Positions 1 through 8,000 of a DNA stretch of 15,357 nucleotides are shown in pieces. Below the pieces are notes generated by a model. It was not told where the DNA came from and did not search any database. It saw nothing but the letters and a program-made list of their open reading frames with translations. Origin of the DNA: Rickettsiales bacterium (GTDB lineage: Bacteria; Pseudomonadota; Alphaproteobacteria; TMED109); NCBI GenBank assembly GCA_002689905.1, contig NZIN01000002.1, forward strand, positions 1-15,357. The letters run 5' to 3'. A program made the position numbers and the translations under genes. Numbering within the stretch: position 1 is the stretch's first letter; each line of letters starts with the position of its first letter.

Positions 1-1363
1 CAACGGGATCAATGAACAAGAGAACTTCTATGTCATTCTTTAAAAAAGTTTCCATTTGAGGGCTGTTAACTAAATTATCAATGTTTTCTCCGCTTATATA
101 ATAAATTTCGTTCTGATCTTTATTTTTATTTTCTAAATACTCTTCCACTGTAATTAACTCTTTTGTTTTACTTGAGTAGAATAATGAAATTTCTAATATA
201 TTCTCTTTATTAGTAAAATCTTCATGTATTCCTTCTTTTAAAACTGATCCAAAATTTTCCCAAAATTTTATATAATTTTCCTTAGATTTTTTTAGTTCAC
301 TTTTTAACTCACTCAATATTTTCTTTGTAAGGTGAGACTTGATTTTATTGACAGTAGGATCATTTTGTAGCATTTCTCTGCTGATATTTAAAGATATATC
401 TTCAGAGTCAATTATACCAGAAACAAACCTTAAATATTTTGGTAATATGTTTTCTAAATTATCAGTGATGAACACTTTCTTTATGTAAAGCTTTAAGTTT
501 GAGACTTTTTCAGCACTCAACATATCAAAAGGTTTTTCTGTAGGAATAAAAATTAAATTTGTATAATTTAAATTACCTTCTATTTTATTGTGCAGCACTT
601 TCCAAGGTTTATCGTAGTTCGGTCCTACAGCTGTATAAAACTCTTCATATTCTTCTTTTTTTATATCTTTTTTATCTTTGTTCCATATTGCAGAACCTTT
701 ATTAACTTTTTCTATATTTTCTTCTTTTGCACTTTTTTCAATCATGTATACAGGGTGAGATATATGATCAGAATATTTTTTTATTATATTCTCAAGTCTA
801 ATTTTTTCTGAATATTCCTTTTCTTTCGGGTTTAAAAAAAGTTGCACTACAGTGCCATGATCTTTTTTATCAACCTTTTCTATATCAAAATTACCTTTGC
901 CATCAGAACTCCACTGCCAACTATCATTTTGCCCGGCTTTTTTTGATAATACTTTAATTTTATCTGAAACCATGAAACCAGAATAAAAGCCAACTCCAAA
1001 CTTTCCTATTTGTTCTATATCTTTATTTTTTTCCTTTTCCATCTTTTTAATAAATTCTTCAGTGCCTGACTTAGCTATTGTACCTAAAGATTTAATTAAG
1101 TCTTCTTTAGTCATTCCTATACCATTATCACTTACCTCAATTAAGTTATTTTTCTTATCTGTAGAAATTGTGATCTTAAATTCTTCGGCTTTTTTCATCA
1201 ATGATGGGTTTTTTATTTGCTCATATCTAAGTTTATCGCATGCGTCCGAGGCATTTGAAATATACTCTCTAATAAAAATCTCTTTATCGCTGTAAAGAGA
1301 ATTGGCAACTATATTTAGTATTTTACCTACTTCAGCTTGAAATTCATAATTTTGTTTATTCAT
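1..1363 (-). CDS. htpG: Molecular chaperone HtpG (bacterial Hsp90), 3' end cut by window edge
   Basis: Bacterial Hsp90, a cytoplasmic ATP-dependent chaperone that remodels partly folded client proteins. I translated the minus strand from ATG at 1363-1361 and found it open to base 2, giving 454 codons; E. coli HtpG has 624, so the end of the middle domain and the C-terminal dimerisation domain lie outside. The N-terminal GHKL ATPase domain is clear: REYISNASDACDKLR (residues 32-46) carries the catalytic Glu33 and Mg-coordinating Asn37, followed by DNGIGM and the glycine-rich lid IGKFGVGFYSGFMV. The middle domain includes the SREMLQ motif with the conserved Arg. The start is supported by GAGGA at 1375-1371, seven bases upstream. 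It is divergent from the nitroreductase gene, with a 69-bp shared upstream region. Family assignment is secure. Confidence 0.97.
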   Translation of the reverse strand, partial: MNKQNYEFQAEVGKILNIVANSLYSDKEIFIREYISNASDACDKLRYEQIKNPSLMKKAEEFKITISTDKKNNLIEVSDNGIGMTKEDLIKSLGTIAKSGTEEFIKKMEKEKNKDIEQIGKFGVGFYSGFMVSDKIKVLSKKAGQNDSWQWSSDGKGNFDIEKVDKKDHGTVVQLFLNPKEKEYSEKIRLENIIKKYSDHISHPVYMIEKSAKEENIEKVNKGSAIWNKDKKDIKKEEYEEFYTAVGPNYDKPWKVLHNKIEGNLNYTNLIFIPTEKPFDMLSAEKVSNLKLYIKKVFITDNLENILPKYLRFVSGIIDSEDISLNISREMLQNDPTVNKIKSHLTKKILSELKSELKKSKENYIKFWENFGSVLKEGIHEDFTNKENILEISLFYSSKTKELITVEEYLENKNKDQNEIYYISGENIDNLVNSPQMETFLKNDIEVLLFIDPV

Positions 1364-1384
1364 TTTAATATCCTCAATATTAAA

Positions 1385-1414
1385 AATATGATAATTCTTT
1401 TATAATTATTCAAG
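1385..1414 (-). promoter_or_regulatory. Candidate heat-shock-type promoter of htpG
   Basis: Read on the minus strand, CTTGAAT occupies 1414-1408, and after 17 bases CATATT begins at 1390. CTTGAA matches the -35 element recognised by sigma-32 (RpoH), which drives htpG in many proteobacteria. A start near 1378 would sit just before the GAGGA ribosome site, so the geometry is workable. The -10 part lacks the C-run of the E. coli consensus, and the spacing is about two to three bases longer than usual for sigma-32. On the plus strand the same gap contains TATAAT at 1401-1406, a possible -10 for the divergent nitroreductase gene, without a good -35. Confidence 0.4.
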
Positions 1415-1432
1415 TATTAAAATAGAGTTTTT

Positions 1433-2098
1433 ATGATTACATTAGTAGATGCAATAACTTCCAGAAAAAGCGTAAGAAGTTATACTAAGAGAAAAGTAAG
1501 CATAAAGGTTATAAATGAAATTTTAAAATTGGCCTCTTCGGCCCCTAGCGGTAGTAACACTCAACCATGGAATGTGCATGTTTTAAAAGATTCTAGACTT
1601 AAAAAGTTTACTGATAAAACAAAAAAAGAATTTTTAAAAAATTCTGAGAACCTCACATTAGAAAGAATTAATTACATGGAGAAATATAGGGAACCTTACA
1701 TAAGTCGAAGAAGAAAAGTAGGGTGGGATTTATATCAAATTTTAAATATTAAAAAAGGAGACTATGAAAAAACCAAAAACTTTCATGCACTAAATTATGA
1801 GTTTTTTGGGGCTCCTGTAGGATTAATATTTTCTATTGAAAAAGACTTAGGCTGGATGAGTTGGTTAGACTATGGAATGTTTATTCAAAACATTTGTTTA
1901 TTGGCAAGGAATTATGGTTTGCATACTTGTCCGCAAGCAGCATGGGGTTTGATGTACAAAAAAGTAAACAAGTTACTTAAATTAAAAGATAATTTTACAG
2001 TACACTGTGGTTTGGCTTTAGGATACGAAAACAAAAAGTCAAATATTAATAAGCTTAAAACTGATAGAGAGCAAATAGAAAAATTTTGTAAATACTAA
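1433..2098 (+). CDS. Nitroreductase-family FMN oxidoreductase
   Basis: A 221-residue cytoplasmic flavoprotein of the nitroreductase superfamily. These are dimeric FMN enzymes that use NAD(P)H to reduce nitro compounds, quinones or flavins; the physiological substrate is usually unknown, and so it is here. The N-terminus has SRKSVRSY (10-17), whose arginines contact the FMN phosphate in the family, then APSGSNTQPW (37-46), a signature of the group. Near the C-terminus HCGLALGY (191-198) matches the conserved glycine-rich FMN-binding segment, and the following KLKTDRE resembles the usual family tail. Length is typical (about 200-240). The start is the first ATG after an AT-rich leader with only a weak ribosome site. 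The gene stands alone between divergent htpG and the convergent Sel1 gene, so context gives no substrate clue. Confidence 0.9.
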   Translation: MITLVDAITSRKSVRSYTKRKVSIKVINEILKLASSAPSGSNTQPWNVHVLKDSRLKKFTDKTKKEFLKNSENLTLERINYMEKYREPYISRRRKVGWDLYQILNIKKGDYEKTKNFHALNYEFFGAPVGLIFSIEKDLGWMSWLDYGMFIQNICLLARNYGLHTCPQAAWGLMYKKVNKLLKLKDNFTVHCGLALGYENKKSNINKLKTDREQIEKFCKY

Positions 2099-2099
2099 A

Positions 2100-2546
2100 T
2101 TATTCGTATAGGGGCTTAAAGTTCTTAATTAGTAGTTTAGCCTCTTCAATTTCTTTTTTTGTCATATTTTCTGATATTATTTTTATGAAATGCTTTCCTA
2201 TTGAAGTATCTGACAAACTAAACCATTTATAAGCTTTTATGTAACTTTCTTCTACTCCATTGCCATGAACATATTGTTTTCCTAAATGAAGCTGAGCAGT
2301 AGGGTGTCCTCTATTTGCGATTATAAGGTATAATTTAGCTATTTCATCCCAATAACCGCCCATTTGAAGCCTTATACATCTGGCATATTTATGTTCTGTA
2401 TCTAATGCTAACTTGTCACTAGATAAATAAGGTCTCATAGGGTCATGTTCGTATTGTATTTCATATTTAATATGACTATTGTCGTTATCTTCTGCGGTCA
2501 GTCCTGCAAAAGAAATGAAAACTAAAAAGATTAAATACCTAATCAT
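2100..2546 (-). CDS. Exported Sel1-repeat protein
   Basis: A 148-residue small secreted or periplasmic protein. Residues 1-18 form a signal peptide (hydrophobic stretch after MIRY, likely cut after GLTA). The mature part carries one clear Sel1-like repeat at about 82-113: PTAQLHLG, then HGNGV, then AYKWFSLS, the pattern of two short helices with a conserved G-x-G-V turn. A preceding stretch (65-81) looks like the second helix of a degenerate repeat. The C-terminal MTKKEIEEAKLLIKNFKP resembles the tail often seen after Sel1 repeats in alphaproteobacterial proteins. Sel1 repeats are protein-protein interaction scaffolds; no enzymatic role can be assigned. The gene follows the lipoprotein gene after 5 bp and is very probably co-transcribed with it. 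Its stop lies one base from the stop of the convergent nitroreductase gene. Confidence 0.8.
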   Translation of the reverse strand: MIRYLIFLVFISFAGLTAEDNDNSHIKYEIQYEHDPMRPYLSSDKLALDTEHKYARCIRLQMGGYWDEIAKLYLIIANRGHPTAQLHLGKQYVHGNGVEESYIKAYKWFSLSDTSIGKHFIKIISENMTKKEIEEAKLLIKNFKPLYE

Positions 2547-2551
2547 AATGT

Positions 2552-3001
2552 TTAATTTGTTGCAGCTTCAGCAGCACTACTTACAGGTATTTGTTCTCCT
2601 CCAGGATAAATCGATAGATTAGTCCCCTGTAGAATAACACCTATTGAGCCATTAATTGCAACATCCCCAACAATTTTTGTTGTATCTATTCCACTACCTC
2701 CACAAGCTTTGCTCATTTCAGAAGCAGTAAAGCGATCTTTAAAGTCAAAGGAAGCATTAGCTGCAAGAATAGCTGGAGCAGCAAAAATCCCAATAATACC
2801 AATAATAGGAGATGCTATTAATCTTGTATTAAATATTAAATCTTGATCTTCTGATTTTGCTATCATTTTTTTACAAGCAACATTGTCAGTGGCAATAAAA
2901 TTATTTTTAGGGTTTTTTTCTATTTGATGTGCCATTTTAGCGGATTGACTAGCACAACCTACTATGACTAAAGAAAATATAATAATCAAATACTTCAACA
3001 T
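2552..3001 (-). CDS. Small predicted lipoprotein of unknown function
   Basis: A 149-residue protein I do not recognise beyond its export signal. Residues 1-15 are a lipoprotein signal peptide, and I-V-G-C with Cys16 is a good lipobox. The residue after Cys is Ala, which by the usual E. coli rule suggests delivery to the outer membrane. A central hydrophobic segment rich in Ile, Ala and Gly (about 60-84) could embed in or pack against a membrane. The mature part holds two more cysteines, at VACKK and KACGG, that could form a disulfide. The C-terminus ends in an Ala/Glu-rich segment. It is the first gene of a two-gene minus-strand unit with the exported Sel1 protein, which suggests, but does not show, a shared envelope role. 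Confidence 0.75.
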   Translation of the reverse strand: MLKYLIIIFSLVIVGCASQSAKMAHQIEKNPKNNFIATDNVACKKMIAKSEDQDLIFNTRLIASPIIGIIGIFAAPAILAANASFDFKDRFTASEMSKACGGSGIDTTKIVGDVAINGSIGVILQGTNLSIYPGGEQIPVSSAAEAATN

Positions 3002-3087
3002 TTTTTCACTTATAACATACTAAATTTCTATATTAAAAAAATAAATATAATATATACTCATAATAAGTAAATAAAATAAGTAAAGTT
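3002..3087. promoter_or_regulatory. AT-only-like divergent intergenic region
   Basis: These 86 bases separate the lipoprotein gene (minus) from the E1-like gene (plus) and must carry the promoters for both. The stretch is almost pure A/T. TATAAT at 3046-3051 is a perfect -10 hexamer for the plus strand, but I see no convincing -35 about 17 bases before it. For the minus strand, TATAAG near 3013-3008 is a possible -10. No palindromic operator stands out from the AT-rich background. Confidence 0.35.
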
Positions 3088-5399
3088 TTGTTAAGACAAA
3101 TTAATAATAAAAATTTAAATTTGATAGAAATTGAGAAGAAGGTATCTTGGCTTTCTAATTATATTATTCATTATGCTAATAATGTTAGAAAAAAAAATGA
3201 TGATTTAAAAGTTGGAGGACACCAAGCTTCTTGTGCATCTGTAGTTTCTATATTAATAGTATTATATTTTAAAGTTTTAAAAAAGTATGATAGAATTGCG
3301 ATTAAGCCTCATGCAAGTCCTGTTTTTCATGCAATCCAATATTTATTAGGCAATCAGACAGTAAATAACTTAAAAAATTTTAGAAAACTAAATGGTGCTC
3401 AAGCTTACCCATCTAAAACTAAGGATTTTTGTGATGTTGACTTTTCAACTGGTTCAGTAGGCTTGGGAGGAGCAATGACAATATTTAGCTCTTTTACTCA
3501 AGACTTCCTAAATGAAAACAAACTTTTAAAAATTCCACAGAGCAAAATGATTGCTATCTTCGGTGACGCTGAGTTAGACGAAGGTAATATTTATGAGGCA
3601 TTACTTGAAGGAGCTAAACATAACCTTAGAAACTGTTGGTGGATAGTAGATTATAATAGACAATCTTTAGATGGCATTGTGCATGAAAGGCTTTTTGAAA
3701 AAATTATCAGTCTTTTTAAGTTAATGGATTGGAATGTAGAAATTCTTAAATATGGTGAAAAATTAAATAGTTTAAAAAACTTAAAAGAAGGAAGAAAGTT
3801 ACTTAAATGGATAGATGATTGCCCGAATGATTTATTTTCTGCTCTTACATTTCAAGGAGGGGCTGAGTGGAGAAAAACTTTATTAGAGGAATTTAAAAAT
3901 GAAAAAAATGTAATTAGTTTATTAGAAGGTTTTAATGATAAAGATTTACAAGAATTAATGACCAATCTAGCAGGGCATGATGCAGAATCTTTAGAAGAGG
4001 TTTTTTTTAAACATATAAACAGTGATAAACCTACTTGTTTTATTTGTTATACTGTTAAAGGTTTTGGTTTGCCTTTAGCTGGACACAAAGATAATCATTC
4101 TGGCATCATGAATTTAAAACAGTTTAATGATTATCAAAAAAAAATGGGTATTAGAAAAGGAAAAGAGTGGGATAAAGTAGAAGGTTTAAATTTAAATATT
4201 AGTGATTTTAATGCAATCATAAACTCAAACCCATTATCAAAAATTAAAAGAGAACTTGATGAGAATATATTGAAAGTAATGCCGTTAAACATAACTTTTA
4301 ACAATTTTACTAGTACTCAAGAATGTTTTGGTAAAATTATGAATGAAATAGGCAAAATGGACAATGATTTTAGTAAAAGAATAGTAACTACTTCTCCAGA
4401 TGTAACGGTTTCAACTAACCTAGGGGGATGGGTTAACCAGAAAAATATATTTAATACAAATTTAAAAAGTGATATTTTCAGAGAAAAAAAAGTGTCTTCT
4501 GCGCAAAAATGGAAATATTTGCCTAATGGCCAACACATTGAGCTTGGAATAGCGGAAAACAACCTTTTTTTATTATTAGCTTCTTTGGGTATAAGTGATA
4601 AGTTATTTGGTAAAAGATTACTTCCAATTGGAACAATTTATGATACTTTTATAGGTAGAGGTCTTGATGCACTCAACTATGCAACTTATGTTGATTCAAG
4701 GTTTATTTTAATAGGTACTCCTTCTGGCATAACTTTATCTCATGAGGGAGGTGCTCACCAGTCTATAATTACACCAAATATAGGAATTTCTCAACCTAAC
4801 TTAATATATTACGAACCGAGTTATGCGGATGAATTTAATTTTTTATTTTTTTGGGCATTAAACTTTATTCAAAATAAAGAAGGAAGTTCTATTTACTTTA
4901 GGCTTTCTACTAAAAAACTATTACAACCAAATAGGAAAATTGATAAATTATTGCAAAAAGACCTCATAAATGGATGTTATTGGTTAAAAGAACCAAAGTC
5001 TTTAAATTCTATAATTATTATATGTACGGGTGTTATGATAGCAGAAGTGGAAAAGTCACTTGAAGAAATTTATCACGATGAAATAGATATAGGGTTATTA
5101 ATTGCAATATCTCCAGATAAGCTTTATAAAGATTGGGAAAAATCTAAGTATTCAGGTAATATTTCACAAATTGAAAATAAACTTAAACCTTTTAGTAATA
5201 AAACAACTGGAATAATTACAATTATTGATGGTCATTCAAGCTCTTTATCTTGGATAGGAGGAGTGCTTGGTCACAAAATTTTCCCTATGGGTGTAAATAA
5301 ATTTGGAAAATCAGGTGATTTAGAAGAAGTATATAAATATACTAATATTGATTTTAAATCAATTATTGATAGACTTGCTAAATTATTATTAAATAATTA

Positions 5400-5400
<1 letters not shown>
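3088..5400 (+). CDS. Thiamine-diphosphate enzyme of the homodimeric pyruvate dehydrogenase E1 / transketolase family
   Basis: A 770-residue ThDP-dependent enzyme. It has the single-chain layout of AceE and transketolase: N-terminal pyrophosphate domain, central pyrimidine domain, C-terminal transketolase domain. GDAELDEG at 159-166 with DYN at 188-190 forms the GD(A/G)...N motif that binds Mg-ThDP. LGIAENN around Glu490 is the position expected for the cofactor-activating glutamate. GTPSGITLSHEGGAHQS (to about 558), then YYEPSYADEF, aligns with the His-rich AceE segment. Early motifs GGHQAS and KPHASPVFHAIQYL are typical of an alphaproteobacterial subgroup of about 780 residues, shorter than AceE (about 890). 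The reaction, whether 2-oxo acid decarboxylation or ketol transfer, is unresolved, and no E2 or E3 gene is nearby. The start is TTG: an in-frame TAA at 3064 leaves no upstream ATG. TTG at 3121 (codon 12) is an alternative. Confidence 0.85.
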
Positions 5401-5484
<84 letters not shown>

Positions 5485-5504
5485 AATAAAGTATATATGA
5501 AAAA

Positions 5505-5951
5505 ATGAAATTAAATATAATAACTACTTGTATAATTCTATTAGTTAATTTGACGTTATTTAATATTAAAGTTTGGTCAAATAGTTTTTATGATTACCCT
5601 ATGTTTTTTTTAGTGAATGCTTGTAATATTACACAAGAAAGCTTTAATCCTAACGAGGTTAGCAAAAAAGAGATGTTAGAAGGAAAAAAAAAATATAATA
5701 CTTGTATGAATTTTATAATGTCGTTATCAACAACATTAAATAGCAGATGTATGAGTTTAGAAACTGAAAAAATAAATCCAGAAGAAAGCATGACATATGC
5801 AGACCTATCTGATGTATTTTCTACACAAGATTTAATTAGGGAAGTTTTGCTGTATTCAAAAAATAATCCGCAATTTGATAATCAAATAGCATGGTTGCAT
5901 GCTGCTAAAGCGATAAGCCAAAAATGGCCTTGTAAAAAAATTTTTAACTAA
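5505..5951 (+). CDS. Exported four-cysteine protein resembling the Rap1a/Tai family
   Basis: A 148-residue exported protein. The first 25 residues form a signal peptide ending near VWS-N. The mature part has exactly four cysteines (40, 67, 82, 143), and its pattern matches the Rap1a/Tai family: FFLVNAC early, YNTCMNFIMSL in the middle, then FSTQDLIREVLLYSKNNPQ, and a final helix ending KAISQKWPC. In this family the cysteines form two disulfides in a small helical periplasmic fold. Founding members Rap1a/Rap2a of Serratia neutralise type VI secretion amidase toxins, but the family is widespread where no such toxin is known. No toxin or secretion gene is in this window, so an immunity role is not supported. 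Assigned from pattern memory, not a profile search. It begins 20 bp after tRNA-Leu with no clear ribosome site. Confidence 0.55.
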   Translation: MKLNIITTCIILLVNLTLFNIKVWSNSFYDYPMFFLVNACNITQESFNPNEVSKKEMLEGKKKYNTCMNFIMSLSTTLNSRCMSLETEKINPEESMTYADLSDVFSTQDLIREVLLYSKNNPQFDNQIAWLHAAKAISQKWPCKKIFN

Positions 5952-6014
5952 ATAAATAATAATAGATATTTATGATAAAATTATGCGATAATTAATCAAG
6001 GATTAAAATTAAAA

Positions 6015-7349
6015 ATGGTAGACAACAAAATAAATTCTCTAAAAAAGAAATTTAAGATAAAAGTACCTTTTTCTGTTATAGAAAAAAAAATGGAAGAAAA
6101 TTTTTTAGATCTTTCTAAAAATCTAAAAATTTCCGGTTTTAGGCCTGGCAAAGTACCGATTTCTTTTGTTAAGAACAGATATCAAAAAGACGTTATGTCA
6201 AAAGTAACTGAAAAAGTAATTCAAGAGGAGGGTAATAGAAAATTTGAAGAAAAAAAATATAGATTAGCAGCACAACCAAAAGTTACCTTGCTATCCAAAA
6301 TAGATTCCAAAGAAGACCTTGAAGCTGAATATGAATTTGAAATTCTACCAGAGATAAAATTGAAAGAATTTAGCTCACTTGAATTAAAAAAATATGTATC
6401 AATCGTAGAAAAAAAAGATATAGATAAAGTTATTGATAATCTATTTAATGATTACAAAGATTACAATGAACTAAGCACAAATAGAGTTTCTAAATCTGGA
6501 GACAGGTTGGTTATAAGTTACAAAGGTTTTATTGACGGTAGTTTATTTGATGGAGGGTCTGCTGATAAGCAGCCTATAGACTTAGGTAACAATAATTTTT
6601 TTCCAGAATTTGAAAAAAATCTTACCGGCAAGTCTACTGGAGACGATATAGAGTTTGATATGACATTTCCAGAAAATTACGATAGAAAAGATTTGCAAGG
6701 TAAAAAGGTTAAATTTAATATAAAAATCAATAATATTTTAGAAGGAAAAAAACTAAATGATGAAAATGAACTTGCAAAAAAAGCGGGATCTACAGATTCT
6801 AAAGATTTAAGAAATAAAATTGCTAATGAATTACAAAAATATTCTGATGAATTAAGTTTTAATGCTTTAAAAAAATCTATTGTTGATAATTTAACTAAAC
6901 TTTACTCTTTTTCTCTTCCTGAAACTTTGGTTAATAGAGAAATTGATGTTATAAAAAGTGAAATACAAAATAAACAGGTTGCTAAGAAAAAACCTTTAGA
7001 TGAAAATATTAAAAAGGAAGCAGAGGACAAAGTAAAAATAGGCCTTATAATTTCAGAAATAGGTATAAAAAATAAAATTAATGTTACTGAAAAAGAAATG
7101 GAAACAGCATTAGCCAAAATTTGTATGCAATACCCAGGCAAAGAAAAAGAAGTTATAGAACATTATAAACAAAACCCTAACTACATGAATTCAATCAAAG
7201 GGCCAATATTTGAAGACAAAGTGATGAGGTTTATTGAGGCTCAAGCAAAAATAAAGAAAGAAAAAATAAATTCTGAGGAATTACTAAACAAAGTATCAGG
7301 TAAAGTTATTGATGATAAAAATAATAAGAAAGGTAAAAATGACAAATAA
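6015..7349 (+). CDS. tig: Trigger factor, ribosome-associated chaperone and peptidyl-prolyl isomerase
   Basis: A 444-residue ATP-independent chaperone that docks at the ribosome exit tunnel and shelters nascent chains. The N-terminal ribosome-binding domain carries the signature GFRPGKVP at 41-48. The FKBP-type isomerase domain spans about 162-240, starting GDRLVISYKGF and including LFDGG and FPENY. The remaining residues are the Lys/Glu-rich helical C-terminal arms, ending in a strongly basic tail (VIDDKNNKKGKNDK). Length is normal for the family. The start is ATG at 6015 with AAGGA about 12 bases upstream, a rather long spacing. It heads the tig-clpP pair, and its last 11 bases overlap the clpP start, which indicates co-transcription and probably translational coupling. 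No sigma-32-like box is visible upstream; GATAAT at 5987-5992 is a possible -10 without a good -35. Confidence 0.97.
   Translation: MVDNKINSLKKKFKIKVPFSVIEKKMEENFLDLSKNLKISGFRPGKVPISFVKNRYQKDVMSKVTEKVIQEEGNRKFEEKKYRLAAQPKVTLLSKIDSKEDLEAEYEFEILPEIKLKEFSSLELKKYVSIVEKKDIDKVIDNLFNDYKDYNELSTNRVSKSGDRLVISYKGFIDGSLFDGGSADKQPIDLGNNNFFPEFEKNLTGKSTGDDIEFDMTFPENYDRKDLQGKKVKFNIKINNILEGKKLNDENELAKKAGSTDSKDLRNKIANELQKYSDELSFNALKKSIVDNLTKLYSFSLPETLVNREIDVIKSEIQNKQVAKKKPLDENIKKEAEDKVKIGLIISEIGIKNKINVTEKEMETALAKICMQYPGKEKEVIEHYKQNPNYMNSIKGPIFEDKVMRFIEAQAKIKKEKINSEELLNKVSGKVIDDKNNKKGKNDK
7329..7333 (+). promoter_or_regulatory. Ribosome binding site that fixes the clpP start
   Basis: AAAGG lies five bases before ATG at 7339. 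An in-frame ATG also exists upstream at 7309, inside tig, but it has no comparable site and would add ten residues (MMIKIIRKVK) absent from ClpP proteins. The site therefore decides for 7339. Confidence 0.7.
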
Positions 7350-7962
7350 GATAACAGAATATGCTAGTTCTTTAATTCCAATGGTGGTGGAGCAATCTAA
7401 TAGAGGAGAAAGAGCTTACGACATTTATTCTCGACTGCTAAAAGAAAGAATAATATTTCTAACGGGACCAGTCACAGATGATGTAGCAAGTGTATTAATC
7501 GCGCAACTTCTTTTTTTAGAGTCAGAGAACCCTAAAAAGGATATTTATATGTATATAAATAGCCCTGGAGGCATTGTTACTTCTGGATTAGGAGTTTATG
7601 ACACGATGCAATATATTAAGCCTAATGTTTCAACGCTTTGTGTAGGACAAGCTGCCTCTATGGGATCGCTATTATTAGCAGCTGGGGCAACTGGCATGAG
7701 ATTTGCTCTACCTAATTCAAGAATTATGTTACATCAACCATCAGGAGGTTTTTCTGGTCAGGCCACAGATATAGAAATACATGCCAAAGAAATTCTTGAA
7801 ATTAAAGAAAGGTTAAACAAAATTTACGAAAAGCATACAAAGCAGAAAGTTGAAATAATAAGAAAAACTCTAGAAAGGGATTATTTTATGACGGCTGAAG
7901 AAGCAAAAAAATTTGGAGTAATCGATGAGATTATAAATAACAGAGACCAAATAAAAAGTTAA
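7339..7962 (+). CDS. clpP: ClpP, proteolytic subunit of ATP-dependent Clp protease
   Basis: Serine peptidase that assembles into a 14-subunit barrel and degrades proteins unfolded and threaded by ClpX or ClpA. With the start at 7339 the product is 207 residues, the same as E. coli ClpP. The catalytic triad is intact: Ser107 in GQAASMGS, His132 in MLHQPSGG and Asp181 in LERDYFM. The oxyanion-hole segment SPGG is at 75-78, and QPSGGFSGQATDIEIHAKEI covers the usual handle-region signature. The N-terminal LIPMVVEQSNRGERAYDIYSRLL is also characteristic; the residues before it would be the short propeptide. The gene overlaps tig by 11 bp (7339-7349) and precedes clpX by 38 bp, the usual order in proteobacteria. 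Confidence 0.97.
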   Translation: MTNKITEYASSLIPMVVEQSNRGERAYDIYSRLLKERIIFLTGPVTDDVASVLIAQLLFLESENPKKDIYMYINSPGGIVTSGLGVYDTMQYIKPNVSTLCVGQAASMGSLLLAAGATGMRFALPNSRIMLHQPSGGFSGQATDIEIHAKEILEIKERLNKIYEKHTKQKVEIIRKTLERDYFMTAEEAKKFGVIDEIINNRDQIKS

Positions 7963-8000
7963 AACCTTGAATATGCAATTAAATTTATGTAAATTAAATT

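Noticed and set aside
590..811. Phe-rich 73-codon plus-strand ORF
   Set aside because: Lies wholly antisense to htpG; composition is the mirror of a Lys/Glu-rich coding strand, and it has no ribosome site.
1364..1432. CIRCE/HrcA operator near htpG
   Set aside because: No TTAGCACTC-N9-GAGTGCTAA or close variant is present here or before tig, clpX or lon.
5497..5508. Four-codon ORF (ATG AAA AAA TGA) overlapping the start of the Rap1a-like gene
   Set aside because: Could be a tiny coupled leader, but AT-rich leaders produce such strings by chance and there is no ribosome site before it.
5505..5951. Type VI secretion immunity gene
   Set aside because: Only the fold resemblance supports it; no effector or secretion genes are present, so I kept the family call and not the function.
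5980..5992. ATTAT-GCG-ATAAT palindrome before tig
   Set aside because: Five-base arms of pure A/T are expected often in this composition; not strong enough to call an operator.
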